DNA of 64,000 nucleotides from DATASD01 sp035478835 (GCA_035478835.1 DATIJH010000001.1:62001-126000), one strand, 5' to 3'; shown: positions 42,195 through 51,916, counted from the first letter of the stretch. The notes: generated by a model from the sequence alone, not told the origin. Numbers and translations: made by a program.

Positions 42195-42716
42195 CTATAG
42201 AAAACTTTTACAGGAGATCAATTTTGAAAGCGGCACAGTGACAGGTTGTTGGTCTAGTGCATCTTTCGTGAACTGTAAGTTGAGGCACCCAGCGGTATCG
42301 CTGTACTGATTAAGAACTAGCCAGGGCTGCGCCGGATCTTTTTCGGCAGTGCCGTTTACTTCACGGCTTGCGCCCGGCATGAGGGTGAACGTATCGGCAA
42401 ACGACTTGCACGGAGGAGTGCTGAAGCTGCCGGAACACTGTTTGAGGGTATAGGTTGCACCCGTGTCATTGTATATTTGTACTTTGACTATGCACTCGCC
42501 ACCGCCAAAGTCTAAAGATCTACAGTAGGGATCATTGGCTGTGTGATGGTTGATCGCGTTTCCGAGCGCTATCGTTCCGCCCAAAATACATGCGAATAGA
42601 AGCGCTGCTGCCAAAATCAGCACTATATGCTTGTGGTTTTTTTTGAAAGCCGAAGATTTTTTAGAATCTTCTGTCATAGGTTGCCCGGCGTGATGTCGGC
42701 TCTTCTTATTAGTCAT
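42195..42716 (-). CDS. TM-anchored extracytoplasmic protein, first gene after the RHS toxin
   Basis: 173 residues. A basic N-terminus is followed by one TM helix (about 29-54) and an outside domain of about 120 residues with six cysteines (including PYCRSLDFGGGEC and GSFSTPPC). It starts 5 nt after the RHS stop, the position normally held by the cognate immunity gene in polymorphic toxin loci. An outward-facing anchored domain would suit neutralising a toxin acting at or outside the membrane. No family recognised. Confidence 0.65.
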   Translation of the reverse strand: MTNKKSRHHAGQPMTEDSKKSSAFKKNHKHIVLILAAALLFACILGGTIALGNAINHHTANDPYCRSLDFGGGECIVKVQIYNDTGATYTLKQCSGSFSTPPCKSFADTFTLMPGASREVNGTAEKDPAQPWLVLNQYSDTAGCLNLQFTKDALDQQPVTVPLSKLISCKSFL

Positions 42717-42721
42717 AGTTG

Positions 42722-43258
42722 CTACCAGTCAATTGTCCCGTCCGGGTGAATTCCATATAGCCACACTTTGGGTCCGCATGGACCAATGTAACTGTGCAAT
42801 GGCTGTATACAGCCGCGTTTGCTTTCATCGCCAATATCTTCACCCTTTGCCCAATCTATTATAGCATCTCCGGCAAGGCCGCCAGCCTCCATTGCGAGTA
42901 GACTGCCATTAATTGGACTATACTTAATTATCGGATTGTCGAGAGGAAGAACGTGCCGGACTGCATGCGCCACGTAGTACTGCGTGTACGGGACCAGTGC
43001 CACGACGTCTAAGACTATTTTAGTAACAGTGGCGACGGGCATGCGGGTGGAGTTGTCTTGGGGTTTTGCGGCTGGTTTGGCGGCCGCGCGGCTGGCGGTT
43101 ACGGTGATGTGGGCGTTGCTCGTGTTGGCGTATGAGCCTTGCAGACGCGAGCCGTTGACGGTGGTTTGGATGATCGTGGCTGCACCGGCCGGCTGAATGT
43201 AGCTGCCGCCGCCTGCGGGCTGCAAGTAGTCACCGCCACCGGCGCATTGCAGGATGCA
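42722..43258 (-). other. C-terminal tip of the RHS protein (toxin-domain candidate)
   Basis: 178 residues after the core-closing block. A linker with repeats (GGGDYLQPAGGGSYIQPAG) and an Ala/Lys stretch leads to a ~100-residue end domain that includes a hydrophobic segment (VTKIVLDVVALVPYTQYYV) and three cysteines, and finishes GIHPDGTIDW. I recognise no nuclease, deaminase, ADP-ribosyl or pore-forming motif. Composition becomes visibly AT-richer below about 43.02 kb than in the RHS core. Confidence 0.6.
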
Positions 43259-46200
43259 CATGCCGCTCAGATCGTTCATGTTGATGGGGTCGAGTGCGTA
43301 GGCGTACGCGTTGGGTGTACCGCCGGGCACGGGATCAACAGAGGTAAAGCGACCAATGCTCGCCAAATACACGCGGGCGCCCATTTGGATGGGGGCGAGG
43401 CTCACGCTGGTTTCGGTGATTTTTTGGTGTGCGCCTTCATAACCGTAGGAGCCCCAGTCGGTGTCGGCTGGCGCGGTGCCGCCGGGCAGTTGGTTGCCGA
43501 ACGGATCGTAGGTAAAGCTGCTGGCCGGGCCGTTGCCGTTCGAAATGTTGGCGCCAACGCCGTCGGTCAGGAGCAGGACGTCGCCATGCATGTTCGGTAG
43601 CTCGTAATAGTTTTTGTCGGCGTTAGTGCCGGCGTGCTGCGGGCGGATGGTGAGCTGGACGCCGCCAGGCAGCGACAAGTACTCTTCGGTGATGTTCCAG
43701 TTGGCGTCGCGCACAAAGCTGGCGCCGCTGCCATTACCGGTGTAGCCGTACCAGTATTGGCCGTCCACGGCCCAGTTCCAGGCAGTGATGGTGTCGTGCT
43801 CGCGGTAGGTGACGCGGCCGGCGGTATCGCGGGTGTAATAGGTGGCGTTGCCAGTGCCGGCGCTGTTGTAATCGACCAGGCAGGAATTGCGGTCGGAGCT
43901 ATCGTAACAGAGGCGCAACGGCGTGCTGCCGGTGCCGATGTAGGTAAGGTTGCCGTGCGTGTCGTACTCGGTGTAATTGGCGGTGGGGTCGGTGCTGCTT
44001 ACGAGCCGGTCGGCGTAGTCGTAGCAGTAGCTGGTGGTGACGCCGTTGATGGTTTGTGCGGTGCGGTTGCCGTTTTTGCCAGCGTTTGCGTTCATGTTGC
44101 TGCCGTTGCCGCAGGTGCTGGCTTGCGTGCCGTAGCCGTAAGTGTAGGTGTTTGGCCCGGTACTTGCCGAGGTGAGGCGGCCCGAGGCGTCATACCCGTA
44201 TGTTGACCACAGCTGATTGCTGTCGGATTGCACGATGTCGGTCTGGACGCGGTTGCTTTGGGTGAGTGTGTTGGTGTCCGAAACGGTGGTCGTGCCGTTG
44301 CCGAGCTGGTATGTCACGCTGTTGTTGCGGCCCAAGCTGTCGCGGCCGGGCGTGGCTTTGAGCTGCGCGCCGTCGGGGTAATTGACGTGGTCGACGCGGC
44401 TGTATTGATCGTAGCTAATGGTGGCGTAGGTGGTGCCGCCCAGGCTTTCGCTTATGAGCCGGTCGTAGTTGTCGTACGTGTATGTTTCGGTGCCGATCGG
44501 GCTGGTTTGTTGATAGAGCCGGCCCAAGCTGTCGTAGGTGCTGGTGGTTTCGTCGTCGTGGACGTCGCGGTATTTGACGGTGCGGCCGAGCAAGTCGCTC
44601 CACGTAACGACCCAGCCGTTGCCGTCCCAGGTAGTTGTTTCGAGCGGGTTGCCGCCGACTGAGTAATCGTTGTTGACGGTGCGCGCTGCCGAGCCGTTGT
44701 AAGCGGGAACGTTTACGGTGCTGACGCGGCTGCGGCTGTCGTAGGTGGTGCAGGTCCAGCTGTCACTGCCGGAGCGCGTGGCGACCACGCGGCCGGCGTC
44801 GTCATAGACGTTTTCAGTGGTGATACCAGCGGTTGTGCCACCGTCCGGGCTTGCGCCGGTCACGGATTTAAGCATGCCCGCCTGCTTATATGTCTTGCTA
44901 GTGTCGCACGGATTTTGGCGAGTTTCGGTCGCGCCGTAGTAACTGTACGTGCTGGTCGGGTTGCTGCTGGGGTTGCCCGGCAGGTTTTTAGTGGTTTGGC
45001 GCAAGTAGCTGCCAGTGGCGCCTTGCTGTTCGTACGTGCTGCTGGCGGTAAGGTTGAGACCGCTCGGATCGACGGTGGCGCTTTGTGCCTGGCCGAGCTC
45101 CGGGTTGCTGCCGTAGTTAACAGTGGCCGTGGCATTGCCGAGCGTGCTGTCGTACGCTGTGGTGCTGGTGGCGAGACTGTAATCGGGCTTGAGATAGCTG
45201 CTCCAATCCGTAGTAGCTGCGAAGCCGCCGCTCTGGGCGATCTTGACATTGAGCGTGCCGGTTGAGCCGGTGCGCCGATATGTGTCAATCTGAACGCGTT
45301 CGGGCGCGCTGCTGCTCACCGTAAAACTGGTGCCGGTTACGGTGCGATACGCACTGTCTGTCCATTGGTCGAGCACGAGCTGGTCGTTGACCCACACGCG
45401 GATGCCGTCGCTAGTGTCGGCGCTGACGGTGTAAGTGCCATTCGGCAGCCGCAGTTTGCCGGTTGCGCTCAAGCCAATGCCTTGTGCGCCGCTGCTGGCG
45501 CTAATGGGCGGAGCGGTGAAGCCGTTGCTGAGTGTCCCTGGTGTGCTGGTGTTGATGCCAGTGGTGTGCAGCTTTGGTGCACCGGTAAGCGCGCCAGTGG
45601 TATTGCCGGCAAGTTTGGTGTAATCGTACCATCCAACGGTCGGGCCAACGATAGTTTGATCGTAGCCCACGTCCGTGCGCGGTACCTGGCTGGCGTAGGC
45701 AGAAAGCGGCACCTGGTTTGCGGGGTTGCTGGTGTCGTACCAGGCTTTTGGCGCCGAGCCGTAACTTGCGACCGGCCGGTTTTCGTCGTCGTATATGGTG
45801 CTGCTGAGCATGCCAGTTGGATCGGTAGTGCTGTATACGAGATCTTTTGTGCCGTCCCAGACGGTTGTGGTGCTGAGGCCTGCGATGTTGGTGTCCTCGA
45901 CGGTGCGATACAGGTTGTCGTATTTGACGCGGCGCGTGTAGCCATTGGGCTCAGTTGCGCCGGTGACGTGCTCCTGTGTCATGCCGCTGTAGCCCGGAAC
46001 GGTGTTACCGTTGCTGTCGACGTAGCTTTTGGCGCCGGGCAGGTACTCGATGGTGGTTTGCAAGCGGGTGGCGTTTGCCATTGCTGCTGGCTGGGTGACA
46101 CTGATGGCTCGGCCGAGCACATCGTAGCCGATAGAAGTGTTGGCGGTGTCATCATTCGCCCGCCCACCGGCAGCAATAGTGTCCATGGCCAAGCTGCTGC

Positions 46201-49200
46201 GCACAGCGTTTAAGCGGTAGCCAACAATCACGTTGGCGCTATTGGTAACGGCTTCGTACTTGTAATCGGTCAGCTGGTTTCCGGGATTGGCTATGCGCGC
46301 AAGCTGCCCTTGTGAATAGTAGAAGTACGTCGTGCGTCCGTCGTTTGTTGCTACGGCGCACAACATGCCGGATGGTGCGGCTGTGTCAAATCCGGCCGGA
46401 GCCGTGCCGCAGGCGCTGTCACCGCTGTAATAAAGCGTGGCATTGCGCGTGGGATCCACGCCGTCCTTGATCTGGTATAAATGCACCGGCCCGCCGTTTT
46501 GGCTTTGATATGTGTATTGCAGGGCGGCGGGTTTTCGATCATCGACCGAGCTGCTGACCGATGTGATTGTGCCGCCGACTGCAAAAACATACGTTTGGCC
46601 GTCGGTATCTTGCAGTGTGTATGTGCCATCGGCGTTGCGAACAAGATGGCCGTCTTCGTTGATGGGTGGCGTATAGCCGCTGCCCGTCCAGGTGTATTCG
46701 TGTGTGCCGCCGGTAGAATCGGTGAGGATGGCGCTGTTTTGGTTGGCGACGAGGTGCTCGTAGCTGGCGTTACCGCTAACACTTGTGCCAAGATTCCAGC
46801 CGTCGGGCAATACTTGGGCGTTTGGCGAGAGCCAGCTGGAGGGCACGATTTGCTGCGGAACGGCGCTGCCGCTCTGGACCCAGAATTGGTAGCTGGCGGG
46901 ACCGCTGGCGTCGTAATATTCGATGGTGACGGGCGTTGGCGTGTTGGCGGTCAGAGCGATGCCCGATCCCCATGTTGGACTGGCGGGTGGGCCGTGCGTG
47001 GTCCAGTCGTTAAGGACGACGGTGTTGCTGGAGCCGACAGTAATTTTTGAACCGTCATCACTGAGGCTGCCAAAGTTGTACGTCCCGCTGACCGGTACGG
47101 TAACGTAGCCCGACCAGCGCACCAAAAAGTCACTCGGGCCGTTCGGTACTGGTGCACCGCTGCCCCAGTTAAAGTTGAGATATGGGTCGACGCGCTTCAT
47201 GACCATGTAGTTGTTTGCAGAGAATGTGTTGCTGCCGTCCAGGTTGGCGTAGTAGCTGCCAGTTAAACCATGTGTGTCGTCTACCGGCCGCACGCCCGTT
47301 TGCAGCCAGTCGCTTTTAATCGGCGTTTCGTCGACCGGCCCTTTCACATAGGCGTGCGCGTAGGCCGGAGAGGTGACTTCCTGATACTCCATGTGAATGG
47401 GGACGACTTGCCCGGCTTGCAAGCTGATGGTTGAACCGTAACAGACGCCAGTGTAGCAGCCGCCGTTCACGTATAGCTGCTGGTTATTAACATTTATGAT
47501 GAGCAAATCATCGTTGTTGCCGCCGAAAGAATAGGTCCCGGTGGCTGGAGCGGTAAAGTATCCGTCCCACGCGGCGTAGAACCAATCGTTATTAATGGTG
47601 CCTGCCGCGGGCGAGCCGCTGCCCCAATCGAAGTCTACCGTTTGGTCGACGCGGGTAAGGTCCGGCGTGCTGGTTGGCAAACCGCCCGAATAGTTAGCGG
47701 GTACGTTCCAATATCGTCCTACCAAGCCGTTGCGCGACCGCAGCGGCGAATTATAGGTAAGACCCACGCCTAAGCCGCCGCCCAGTGCCGTAGAGCTATG
47801 ACTGGCCGCAGCCGTACTCACATTGCCCGTTGCCAGATCTACGCTCACTGGCCCAAGTGTGTCGTACGCCTGGGATTTATCTTTGCCAGTGCGCATATCA
47901 ATGTGAAATGCCACAGAAGTGCCCCAGCTGCTGTAAAGCCCGGAGATTGGATCAAAACTGCGGGATTGCACGTAGTACGTGGATCCGTCTTGCAGGATGC
48001 CGTCCGGAATGGTCCACTGCGTGGCGTTTTGCATGCCAGAAGTAATGAGTGCGCCAGTAGCACCCGGGCCGCTGCTTACCAATATCTCGTATTGCAGTGG
48101 TGTGCTGCCGTTCGGGTTTTGCATGCCGTTGACGCTGAATGACGGCTGCGGGTCGACATATACTTGATCGGCAGTAGGCGCTTTGATGGTAGGCGCCGTG
48201 GGCGGCCCACTGTAGCTGAACGTTACATAGCTGTTGTCGGGGTCAAAGTTTTTGAATGACGAGTTGGTGCCGTCTTCACCGCCAAGCATGAGCCAGGCGC
48301 CAAAGTCACCGCGGCTAATCATCGCTGCGTAGATATTGGTGACGTCTATGTCACCCGACGTTCCGAAATATGCTGAATCGTTAAAGTTATTTGGGCCACC
48401 CTCAAGACAGAAGAAGGAAAGGCACGTGGCATGCCCGGCATAATATATGTGCGGGTCGGTAGTGCCGGTCCAAAATCCGGCGTTGGTGCGCTGTGTTAAG
48501 TGGAGTGTGGCGTTCGTAAGGCCGATGCCCGAGTTCCGGAATTGGTCGTACGGTGCATAGAATGCGCTGCGCCAATACCGGAGCGTGTTCGTACTGTCGT
48601 ACAGCGAGCCGGCGTACGGATTGCAAGTGGTCGAGCCGCAGACAGTGCCGTCGCTTTTAAATGACTCGTAATTGCCGCCGGCGCGAGTACCGAACGTGCT
48701 ACGGAAGGTGCTCGGGTCGATCACGGCAGGGAAAGCCTTACTCGGCAGTGCCTGTAAGTACGCTTGGTCAACGGCAAGTGTAATCGTGTTGCCCTTGTAT
48801 GTCTGGTGAAAGCTGGCGCCGTCCGTTACTATGCCGAAGTTGTTAAGGATGAGGTTTGCTTGCGCTACGACAAACTGATCATCGAGAGCGCCTTTAATCG
48901 CATAGAATGGCGTCGCATTATTGGGCGCTGTCTGTTGTTCCAGGTTTGCGCCCAGCAATTTGAAGGCAAAATTACTGGCGGCGTCCTTATTTTTGATGAT
49001 CACATTCTCTTTAACTTCGGCTGACTCAACCCGGTACTCTACGTCGACACCCTGCCACAAGTTGTAATAGTGCACAACTTGCCCGTCCTTGGAATCGTTG
49101 GTGATAACCGGTGCAACTTTATTGGCGTTAACCGGCGCAAAGCCAATTTGGCTGCTGCCTTGCTTGATGCGCACCATGCCCTCGGGCGCGTTACTTGGCG

Positions 49201-49843
49201 AAAAGCGCGCCAGCCAGTCGTTGCCCGTCACCGTAAAGTTCGTTGGCTGTGAAAACCATGACTCTACCTGCCCGAGCGCTTTGCCGAGGAGATTACTGGC
49301 ATCACCGGCGTTTTTGTCTTCGGTAAGCTGTGTATTAATGGTTGTCCACGCGCGGTTTTTTTGGAAGAATTTTGGCGTAAAGTAGTTGGTTTTGGTGAGG
49401 GTGCCGTCAGCCGCCACATTGGTTGACGACGTGGCTGTGCGCAGGTTGGTGAGCTCGTGCGGCGTTACCTTCGGCGTTTTTTCGATGCCTTTTAACACCT
49501 GGCTGGCAGCCGCAGCCCCTGGCTTTGTTATTTTAGCGAGTAATCCGTCCGCTTTGGCATCGCCTGCAGCCTTTAGCTTGGAGGTAGCAGTTGCCTGAGC
49601 GCCCGGATAATTAAACTTCTGCTCTTTAGTGGTGGTTGGCTGGGCGAGCGGTTTGACATGACCGTCGGCGGTCGTTTGCTTGTAGGGGTGGGCTGTTATG
49701 GTGCTGCCGGCAATTGCTGAGGCCGTCGGCGTTATCGTACCCATACAAAACAGCAGTATAAAGAACGCGGCCAGCGCGCGCTCTTTATTTTTTGCCCAAA
49801 ATGCAAACAGAGCGTCCCGCGCGCTCTCCATTACTGCCTCCAT
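42722..49843 (-). CDS. Giant secreted PA14/RHS-repeat protein, candidate polymorphic toxin
   Basis: 2373 residues. An N-terminal signal/TM segment (about 20-45, FFILLFCMGTITPTASA) is followed by a beta-rich region and an RHS-type leader (VSVDLATGNVSTAAASHS near 645). PA14 domains lie at about 700-800, 850-985 and 1455-1550. RHS/YD repeats (YDxxGR) cover about 1150-2160, ending with a core-closing block (ASIGRFTSVDPVPGG... DPINMNDLSG) near 2194. The last 178 residues are a distinct tip. RHS proteins encase a C-terminal toxin delivered to neighbours; PA14 suggests glycan binding. AGGAG (49851-49855) fixes the start. Confidence 0.9.
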   Translation of the reverse strand: MEAVMESARDALFAFWAKNKERALAAFFILLFCMGTITPTASAIAGSTITAHPYKQTTADGHVKPLAQPTTTKEQKFNYPGAQATATSKLKAAGDAKADGLLAKITKPGAAAASQVLKGIEKTPKVTPHELTNLRTATSSTNVAADGTLTKTNYFTPKFFQKNRAWTTINTQLTEDKNAGDASNLLGKALGQVESWFSQPTNFTVTGNDWLARFSPSNAPEGMVRIKQGSSQIGFAPVNANKVAPVITNDSKDGQVVHYYNLWQGVDVEYRVESAEVKENVIIKNKDAASNFAFKLLGANLEQQTAPNNATPFYAIKGALDDQFVVAQANLILNNFGIVTDGASFHQTYKGNTITLAVDQAYLQALPSKAFPAVIDPSTFRSTFGTRAGGNYESFKSDGTVCGSTTCNPYAGSLYDSTNTLRYWRSAFYAPYDQFRNSGIGLTNATLHLTQRTNAGFWTGTTDPHIYYAGHATCLSFFCLEGGPNNFNDSAYFGTSGDIDVTNIYAAMISRGDFGAWLMLGGEDGTNSSFKNFDPDNSYVTFSYSGPPTAPTIKAPTADQVYVDPQPSFSVNGMQNPNGSTPLQYEILVSSGPGATGALITSGMQNATQWTIPDGILQDGSTYYVQSRSFDPISGLYSSWGTSVAFHIDMRTGKDKSQAYDTLGPVSVDLATGNVSTAAASHSSTALGGGLGVGLTYNSPLRSRNGLVGRYWNVPANYSGGLPTSTPDLTRVDQTVDFDWGSGSPAAGTINNDWFYAAWDGYFTAPATGTYSFGGNNDDLLIINVNNQQLYVNGGCYTGVCYGSTISLQAGQVVPIHMEYQEVTSPAYAHAYVKGPVDETPIKSDWLQTGVRPVDDTHGLTGSYYANLDGSNTFSANNYMVMKRVDPYLNFNWGSGAPVPNGPSDFLVRWSGYVTVPVSGTYNFGSLSDDGSKITVGSSNTVVLNDWTTHGPPASPTWGSGIALTANTPTPVTIEYYDASGPASYQFWVQSGSAVPQQIVPSSWLSPNAQVLPDGWNLGTSVSGNASYEHLVANQNSAILTDSTGGTHEYTWTGSGYTPPINEDGHLVRNADGTYTLQDTDGQTYVFAVGGTITSVSSSVDDRKPAALQYTYQSQNGGPVHLYQIKDGVDPTRNATLYYSGDSACGTAPAGFDTAAPSGMLCAVATNDGRTTYFYYSQGQLARIANPGNQLTDYKYEAVTNSANVIVGYRLNAVRSSLAMDTIAAGGRANDDTANTSIGYDVLGRAISVTQPAAMANATRLQTTIEYLPGAKSYVDSNGNTVPGYSGMTQEHVTGATEPNGYTRRVKYDNLYRTVEDTNIAGLSTTTVWDGTKDLVYSTTDPTGMLSSTIYDDENRPVASYGSAPKAWYDTSNPANQVPLSAYASQVPRTDVGYDQTIVGPTVGWYDYTKLAGNTTGALTGAPKLHTTGINTSTPGTLSNGFTAPPISASSGAQGIGLSATGKLRLPNGTYTVSADTSDGIRVWVNDQLVLDQWTDSAYRTVTGTSFTVSSSAPERVQIDTYRRTGSTGTLNVKIAQSGGFAATTDWSSYLKPDYSLATSTTAYDSTLGNATATVNYGSNPELGQAQSATVDPSGLNLTASSTYEQQGATGSYLRQTTKNLPGNPSSNPTSTYSYYGATETRQNPCDTSKTYKQAGMLKSVTGASPDGGTTAGITTENVYDDAGRVVATRSGSDSWTCTTYDSRSRVSTVNVPAYNGSAARTVNNDYSVGGNPLETTTWDGNGWVVTWSDLLGRTVKYRDVHDDETTSTYDSLGRLYQQTSPIGTETYTYDNYDRLISESLGGTTYATISYDQYSRVDHVNYPDGAQLKATPGRDSLGRNNSVTYQLGNGTTTVSDTNTLTQSNRVQTDIVQSDSNQLWSTYGYDASGRLTSASTGPNTYTYGYGTQASTCGNGSNMNANAGKNGNRTAQTINGVTTSYCYDYADRLVSSTDPTANYTEYDTHGNLTYIGTGSTPLRLCYDSSDRNSCLVDYNSAGTGNATYYTRDTAGRVTYREHDTITAWNWAVDGQYWYGYTGNGSGASFVRDANWNITEEYLSLPGGVQLTIRPQHAGTNADKNYYELPNMHGDVLLLTDGVGANISNGNGPASSFTYDPFGNQLPGGTAPADTDWGSYGYEGAHQKITETSVSLAPIQMGARVYLASIGRFTSVDPVPGGTPNAYAYALDPINMNDLSGMCILQCAGGGDYLQPAGGGSYIQPAGAATIIQTTVNGSRLQGSYANTSNAHITVTASRAAAKPAAKPQDNSTRMPVATVTKIVLDVVALVPYTQYYVAHAVRHVLPLDNPIIKYSPINGSLLAMEAGGLAGDAIIDWAKGEDIGDESKRGCIQPLHSYIGPCGPKVWLYGIHPDGTIDW

Positions 49844-49883
49844 GTAGCCCCTCCTATTAAAATTTTCTGAACTTTCTGATGAC

Positions 49884-49913
49884 ATCATACGATTAAGCAC
49901 AAGTATTTGGCAA
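49884..49913 (-). promoter_or_regulatory. Promoter of the RHS toxin operon
   Basis: On the minus strand TTGCCA (49908-49913) and TATGAT (49884-49889) are 18 nt apart. The start site would be near 49877, giving a leader of about 33 nt with AGGAGGGG, a strong ribosome site unlike the leaderless neighbours. Confidence 0.6.
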
Positions 49914-49975
49914 AACATTCTGAAATTTTGCTGAAATAGTGGTTAAAACGCCGGGCGCTACTTTATAATTACGGC

Positions 49976-50512
49976 ATGAACCTCGTGGCTTTTACTCAAC
50001 CGGCCATGTTTTTTCACAAAAATAGCGGCAGATTGACGTATCCGTATGAGCGGGTGGTGGGACTCTGGTTTAACGACGGCGTTTCTGCTGAGTATATTGG
50101 TGCGCCAGTATATGGGAAAGCGGCCGAGCGCTCGCTGGCCATGCCCAGGAAAATCGCCCAGCGGCTCATGGGTGTTTTTCATAAAATTGAGGCGGGCGAA
50201 AGCATGAACTGCCACCGCTTTACCCGGGAGATGGCGGCTATGCCATCGGCGCTGGAATCGCCGCCGATAGAGGGCGAGCTGGTGCGCGTGAATGAGCTTG
50301 AGGAGGGCGCTATCGGGGTTGTGGGCACGGCATGGCATGGCATTGTCCACAGCATTGGGTACGGGCTCGGGACGGAAGGGCTGCAAGTTTTGTCGGACGC
50401 CGGCGAGCTCGGATTCGCGCCGCATCAGCTGGTGCTGGAATTTCACCGATTGCTATTTGGCTACGGCGACGTAGGACTGTATCAACTGCCGGCAACCGCG
50501 CCGCCGGAGTAG
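49976..50512 (+). CDS. Hypothetical protein, 178 aa
   Basis: Unrecognised soluble protein starting MNLVAFTQPAMFFHKNSG. TATAAT (49964-49969) ends 6 nt before the ATG. It is divergent from the RHS gene. The sequence is balanced in composition, with no TM or signal. Confidence 0.6.
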   Translation: MNLVAFTQPAMFFHKNSGRLTYPYERVVGLWFNDGVSAEYIGAPVYGKAAERSLAMPRKIAQRLMGVFHKIEAGESMNCHRFTREMAAMPSALESPPIEGELVRVNELEEGAIGVVGTAWHGIVHSIGYGLGTEGLQVLSDAGELGFAPHQLVLEFHRLLFGYGDVGLYQLPATAPPE

Positions 50513-50573
50513 AATCGCTGCCGCCCGCGTGCTTAAATATGTTAGTTGCGACAACATAAAGCGAAGGGCATGC

Positions 50574-51287
50574 ATGGCAGAAACCGAGACGCAATATCAT
50601 ATTAATGGACTACGATGGGCAGAAGCTACGGCCGCCCGGCACGCAGCATACGTGCAAGCAAATCAGTCGGAGGCGAGCGTGCTCTGGGTGTCGGATGTCG
50701 ACGGCCCGTTGATCAACTCGGATCTGGCCTGGCACGGAGATTATAGCCGTCTGGCAACCGAAAAAGGCGTACCCGAAGAGTCAATTGTGGACCTTGCGAC
50801 GTTTGCCCCGTCACCGCGGACGCATTATCAGACGCTGAATTTGGTGTCGGACTACTCTTTATATAAAGACTGGTTGATGTCGAACGGCCCGTTCCACGCT
50901 GACATGCGTGCCGCCGATGACGCCGCAGCCACGCTGCCCGCACTGGCCGCGCGCAATGTGCCGGGTGGCTATATATCGGCTCGTCCAGAGGTGATAGGCG
51001 GAGTAACACGGCAGAGCCTCGACGCCGCCGGTTTTGCGCCCGCGCCGCTTTTGATGCGCTCCAAAGACGTCGCTTATGATCAGACAATCGTTTATAAATG
51101 CGACCCCTTGCTGTTACTGGTTAGGGCCTTGGCGCGCCACAAAGCGACCGCTAACACACTCGTGAAATACGTCGAAGACTACGAGAGGGTGGTGACCACC
51201 ATAAATAACCTCGGTATCCCTCAGCTTTCCGGCGTGTATTACGGGCCGCATACCACCTGGAATGAAATCTTAAGTAGCGCCGTATAG
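50574..51287 (+). CDS. HAD-like hydrolase
   Basis: 237 residues. Motif I is VLWVSDVDGPLINSDLAW (nucleophile Asp and +2 Asp near 38-40); a later GGYISARPEV fits motif II, with a lysine candidate in LLMRSKDVAYD. Motif IV is not obvious. GAAGGG precedes the ATG at 50574. Probably a phosphatase of unknown substrate. Confidence 0.65.
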   Translation: MAETETQYHINGLRWAEATAARHAAYVQANQSEASVLWVSDVDGPLINSDLAWHGDYSRLATEKGVPEESIVDLATFAPSPRTHYQTLNLVSDYSLYKDWLMSNGPFHADMRAADDAAATLPALAARNVPGGYISARPEVIGGVTRQSLDAAGFAPAPLLMRSKDVAYDQTIVYKCDPLLLLVRALARHKATANTLVKYVEDYERVVTTINNLGIPQLSGVYYGPHTTWNEILSSAV

Positions 51288-51303
51288 TTTGCCTGGGCAG
51301 TTG

Positions 51304-51831
51304 CTATCGGACGCGGTACTGCGGTGAAGCGTTTGTACCGCCGTCTGCACATACTGGCGCGATCTTGGTGTCGATAGAGTTGTGCGTTACGTACGAGCAC
51401 TCAGGAATGCCAAAAGCGTCAAACTGACCGGTTGGCTGAATAGCTTTCCAAAGCCCGGCGTCCTTGACGGCATACATAGGTGAATCCGGAGCAGTGCCGC
51501 AGTGGTATTGCAGCCGCACTTGCTGCTGATTTTGGCTGTAAGCTGCAACGTAGTACGAGGCTGATTTGCATCCCGACTGCACGTCTTTTTGTGCGAGCAT
51601 CGTTAAGAAATCTTTGAGTCCGGTTGCCGCTGAGTCGGTGCGTGGTACCGCTTGGCCATTGGTGATGTTATACCCAAAGCCTCCAAGACTGACGTTGATT
51701 TTGTTCGCACCGGTGTCGTGCGCTTTCAGAGTCAATGCCACACTGATAACGATTGCCGCCAGCACTGCTGCCAAGCAGCACAACGCCGTTTTTGCTTTAT
51801 CGGAAACCTGTTTTGTTGTTTTCTTTGCCAT
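51304..51831 (-). CDS. TM-anchored extracytoplasmic protein, 175 aa
   Basis: A basic N-terminus, one TM helix (about 15-37), then an outside domain with four cysteines that could pair (SGCKSASYY, QYHCG, ECSYV, PVCADGG). AGGAG precedes the ATG. Unrecognised; architecture resembles the anchored gene at 42195-42716 but sequence similarity is not visible. Confidence 0.6.
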   Translation of the reverse strand: MAKKTTKQVSDKAKTALCCLAAVLAAIVISVALTLKAHDTGANKINVSLGGFGYNITNGQAVPRTDSAATGLKDFLTMLAQKDVQSGCKSASYYVAAYSQNQQQVRLQYHCGTAPDSPMYAVKDAGLWKAIQPTGQFDAFGIPECSYVTHNSIDTKIAPVCADGGTNASPQYRVR

Positions 51832-51916
51832 AACGATGGCTCCTTTCAGGCACAGCGTACCATACGCTTATGCTAATTACAACAGATTCACCGGGGATGT
51901 ATGGTAAAATGGCGCA

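Noticed and set aside
42984..49598. Many plus-strand ORFs opposite the RHS gene, up to 282 aa
   Set aside because: Low-complexity Val/Gly/Ala products typical of the reverse strand of a GC-rich repeat gene; no promoters or families.
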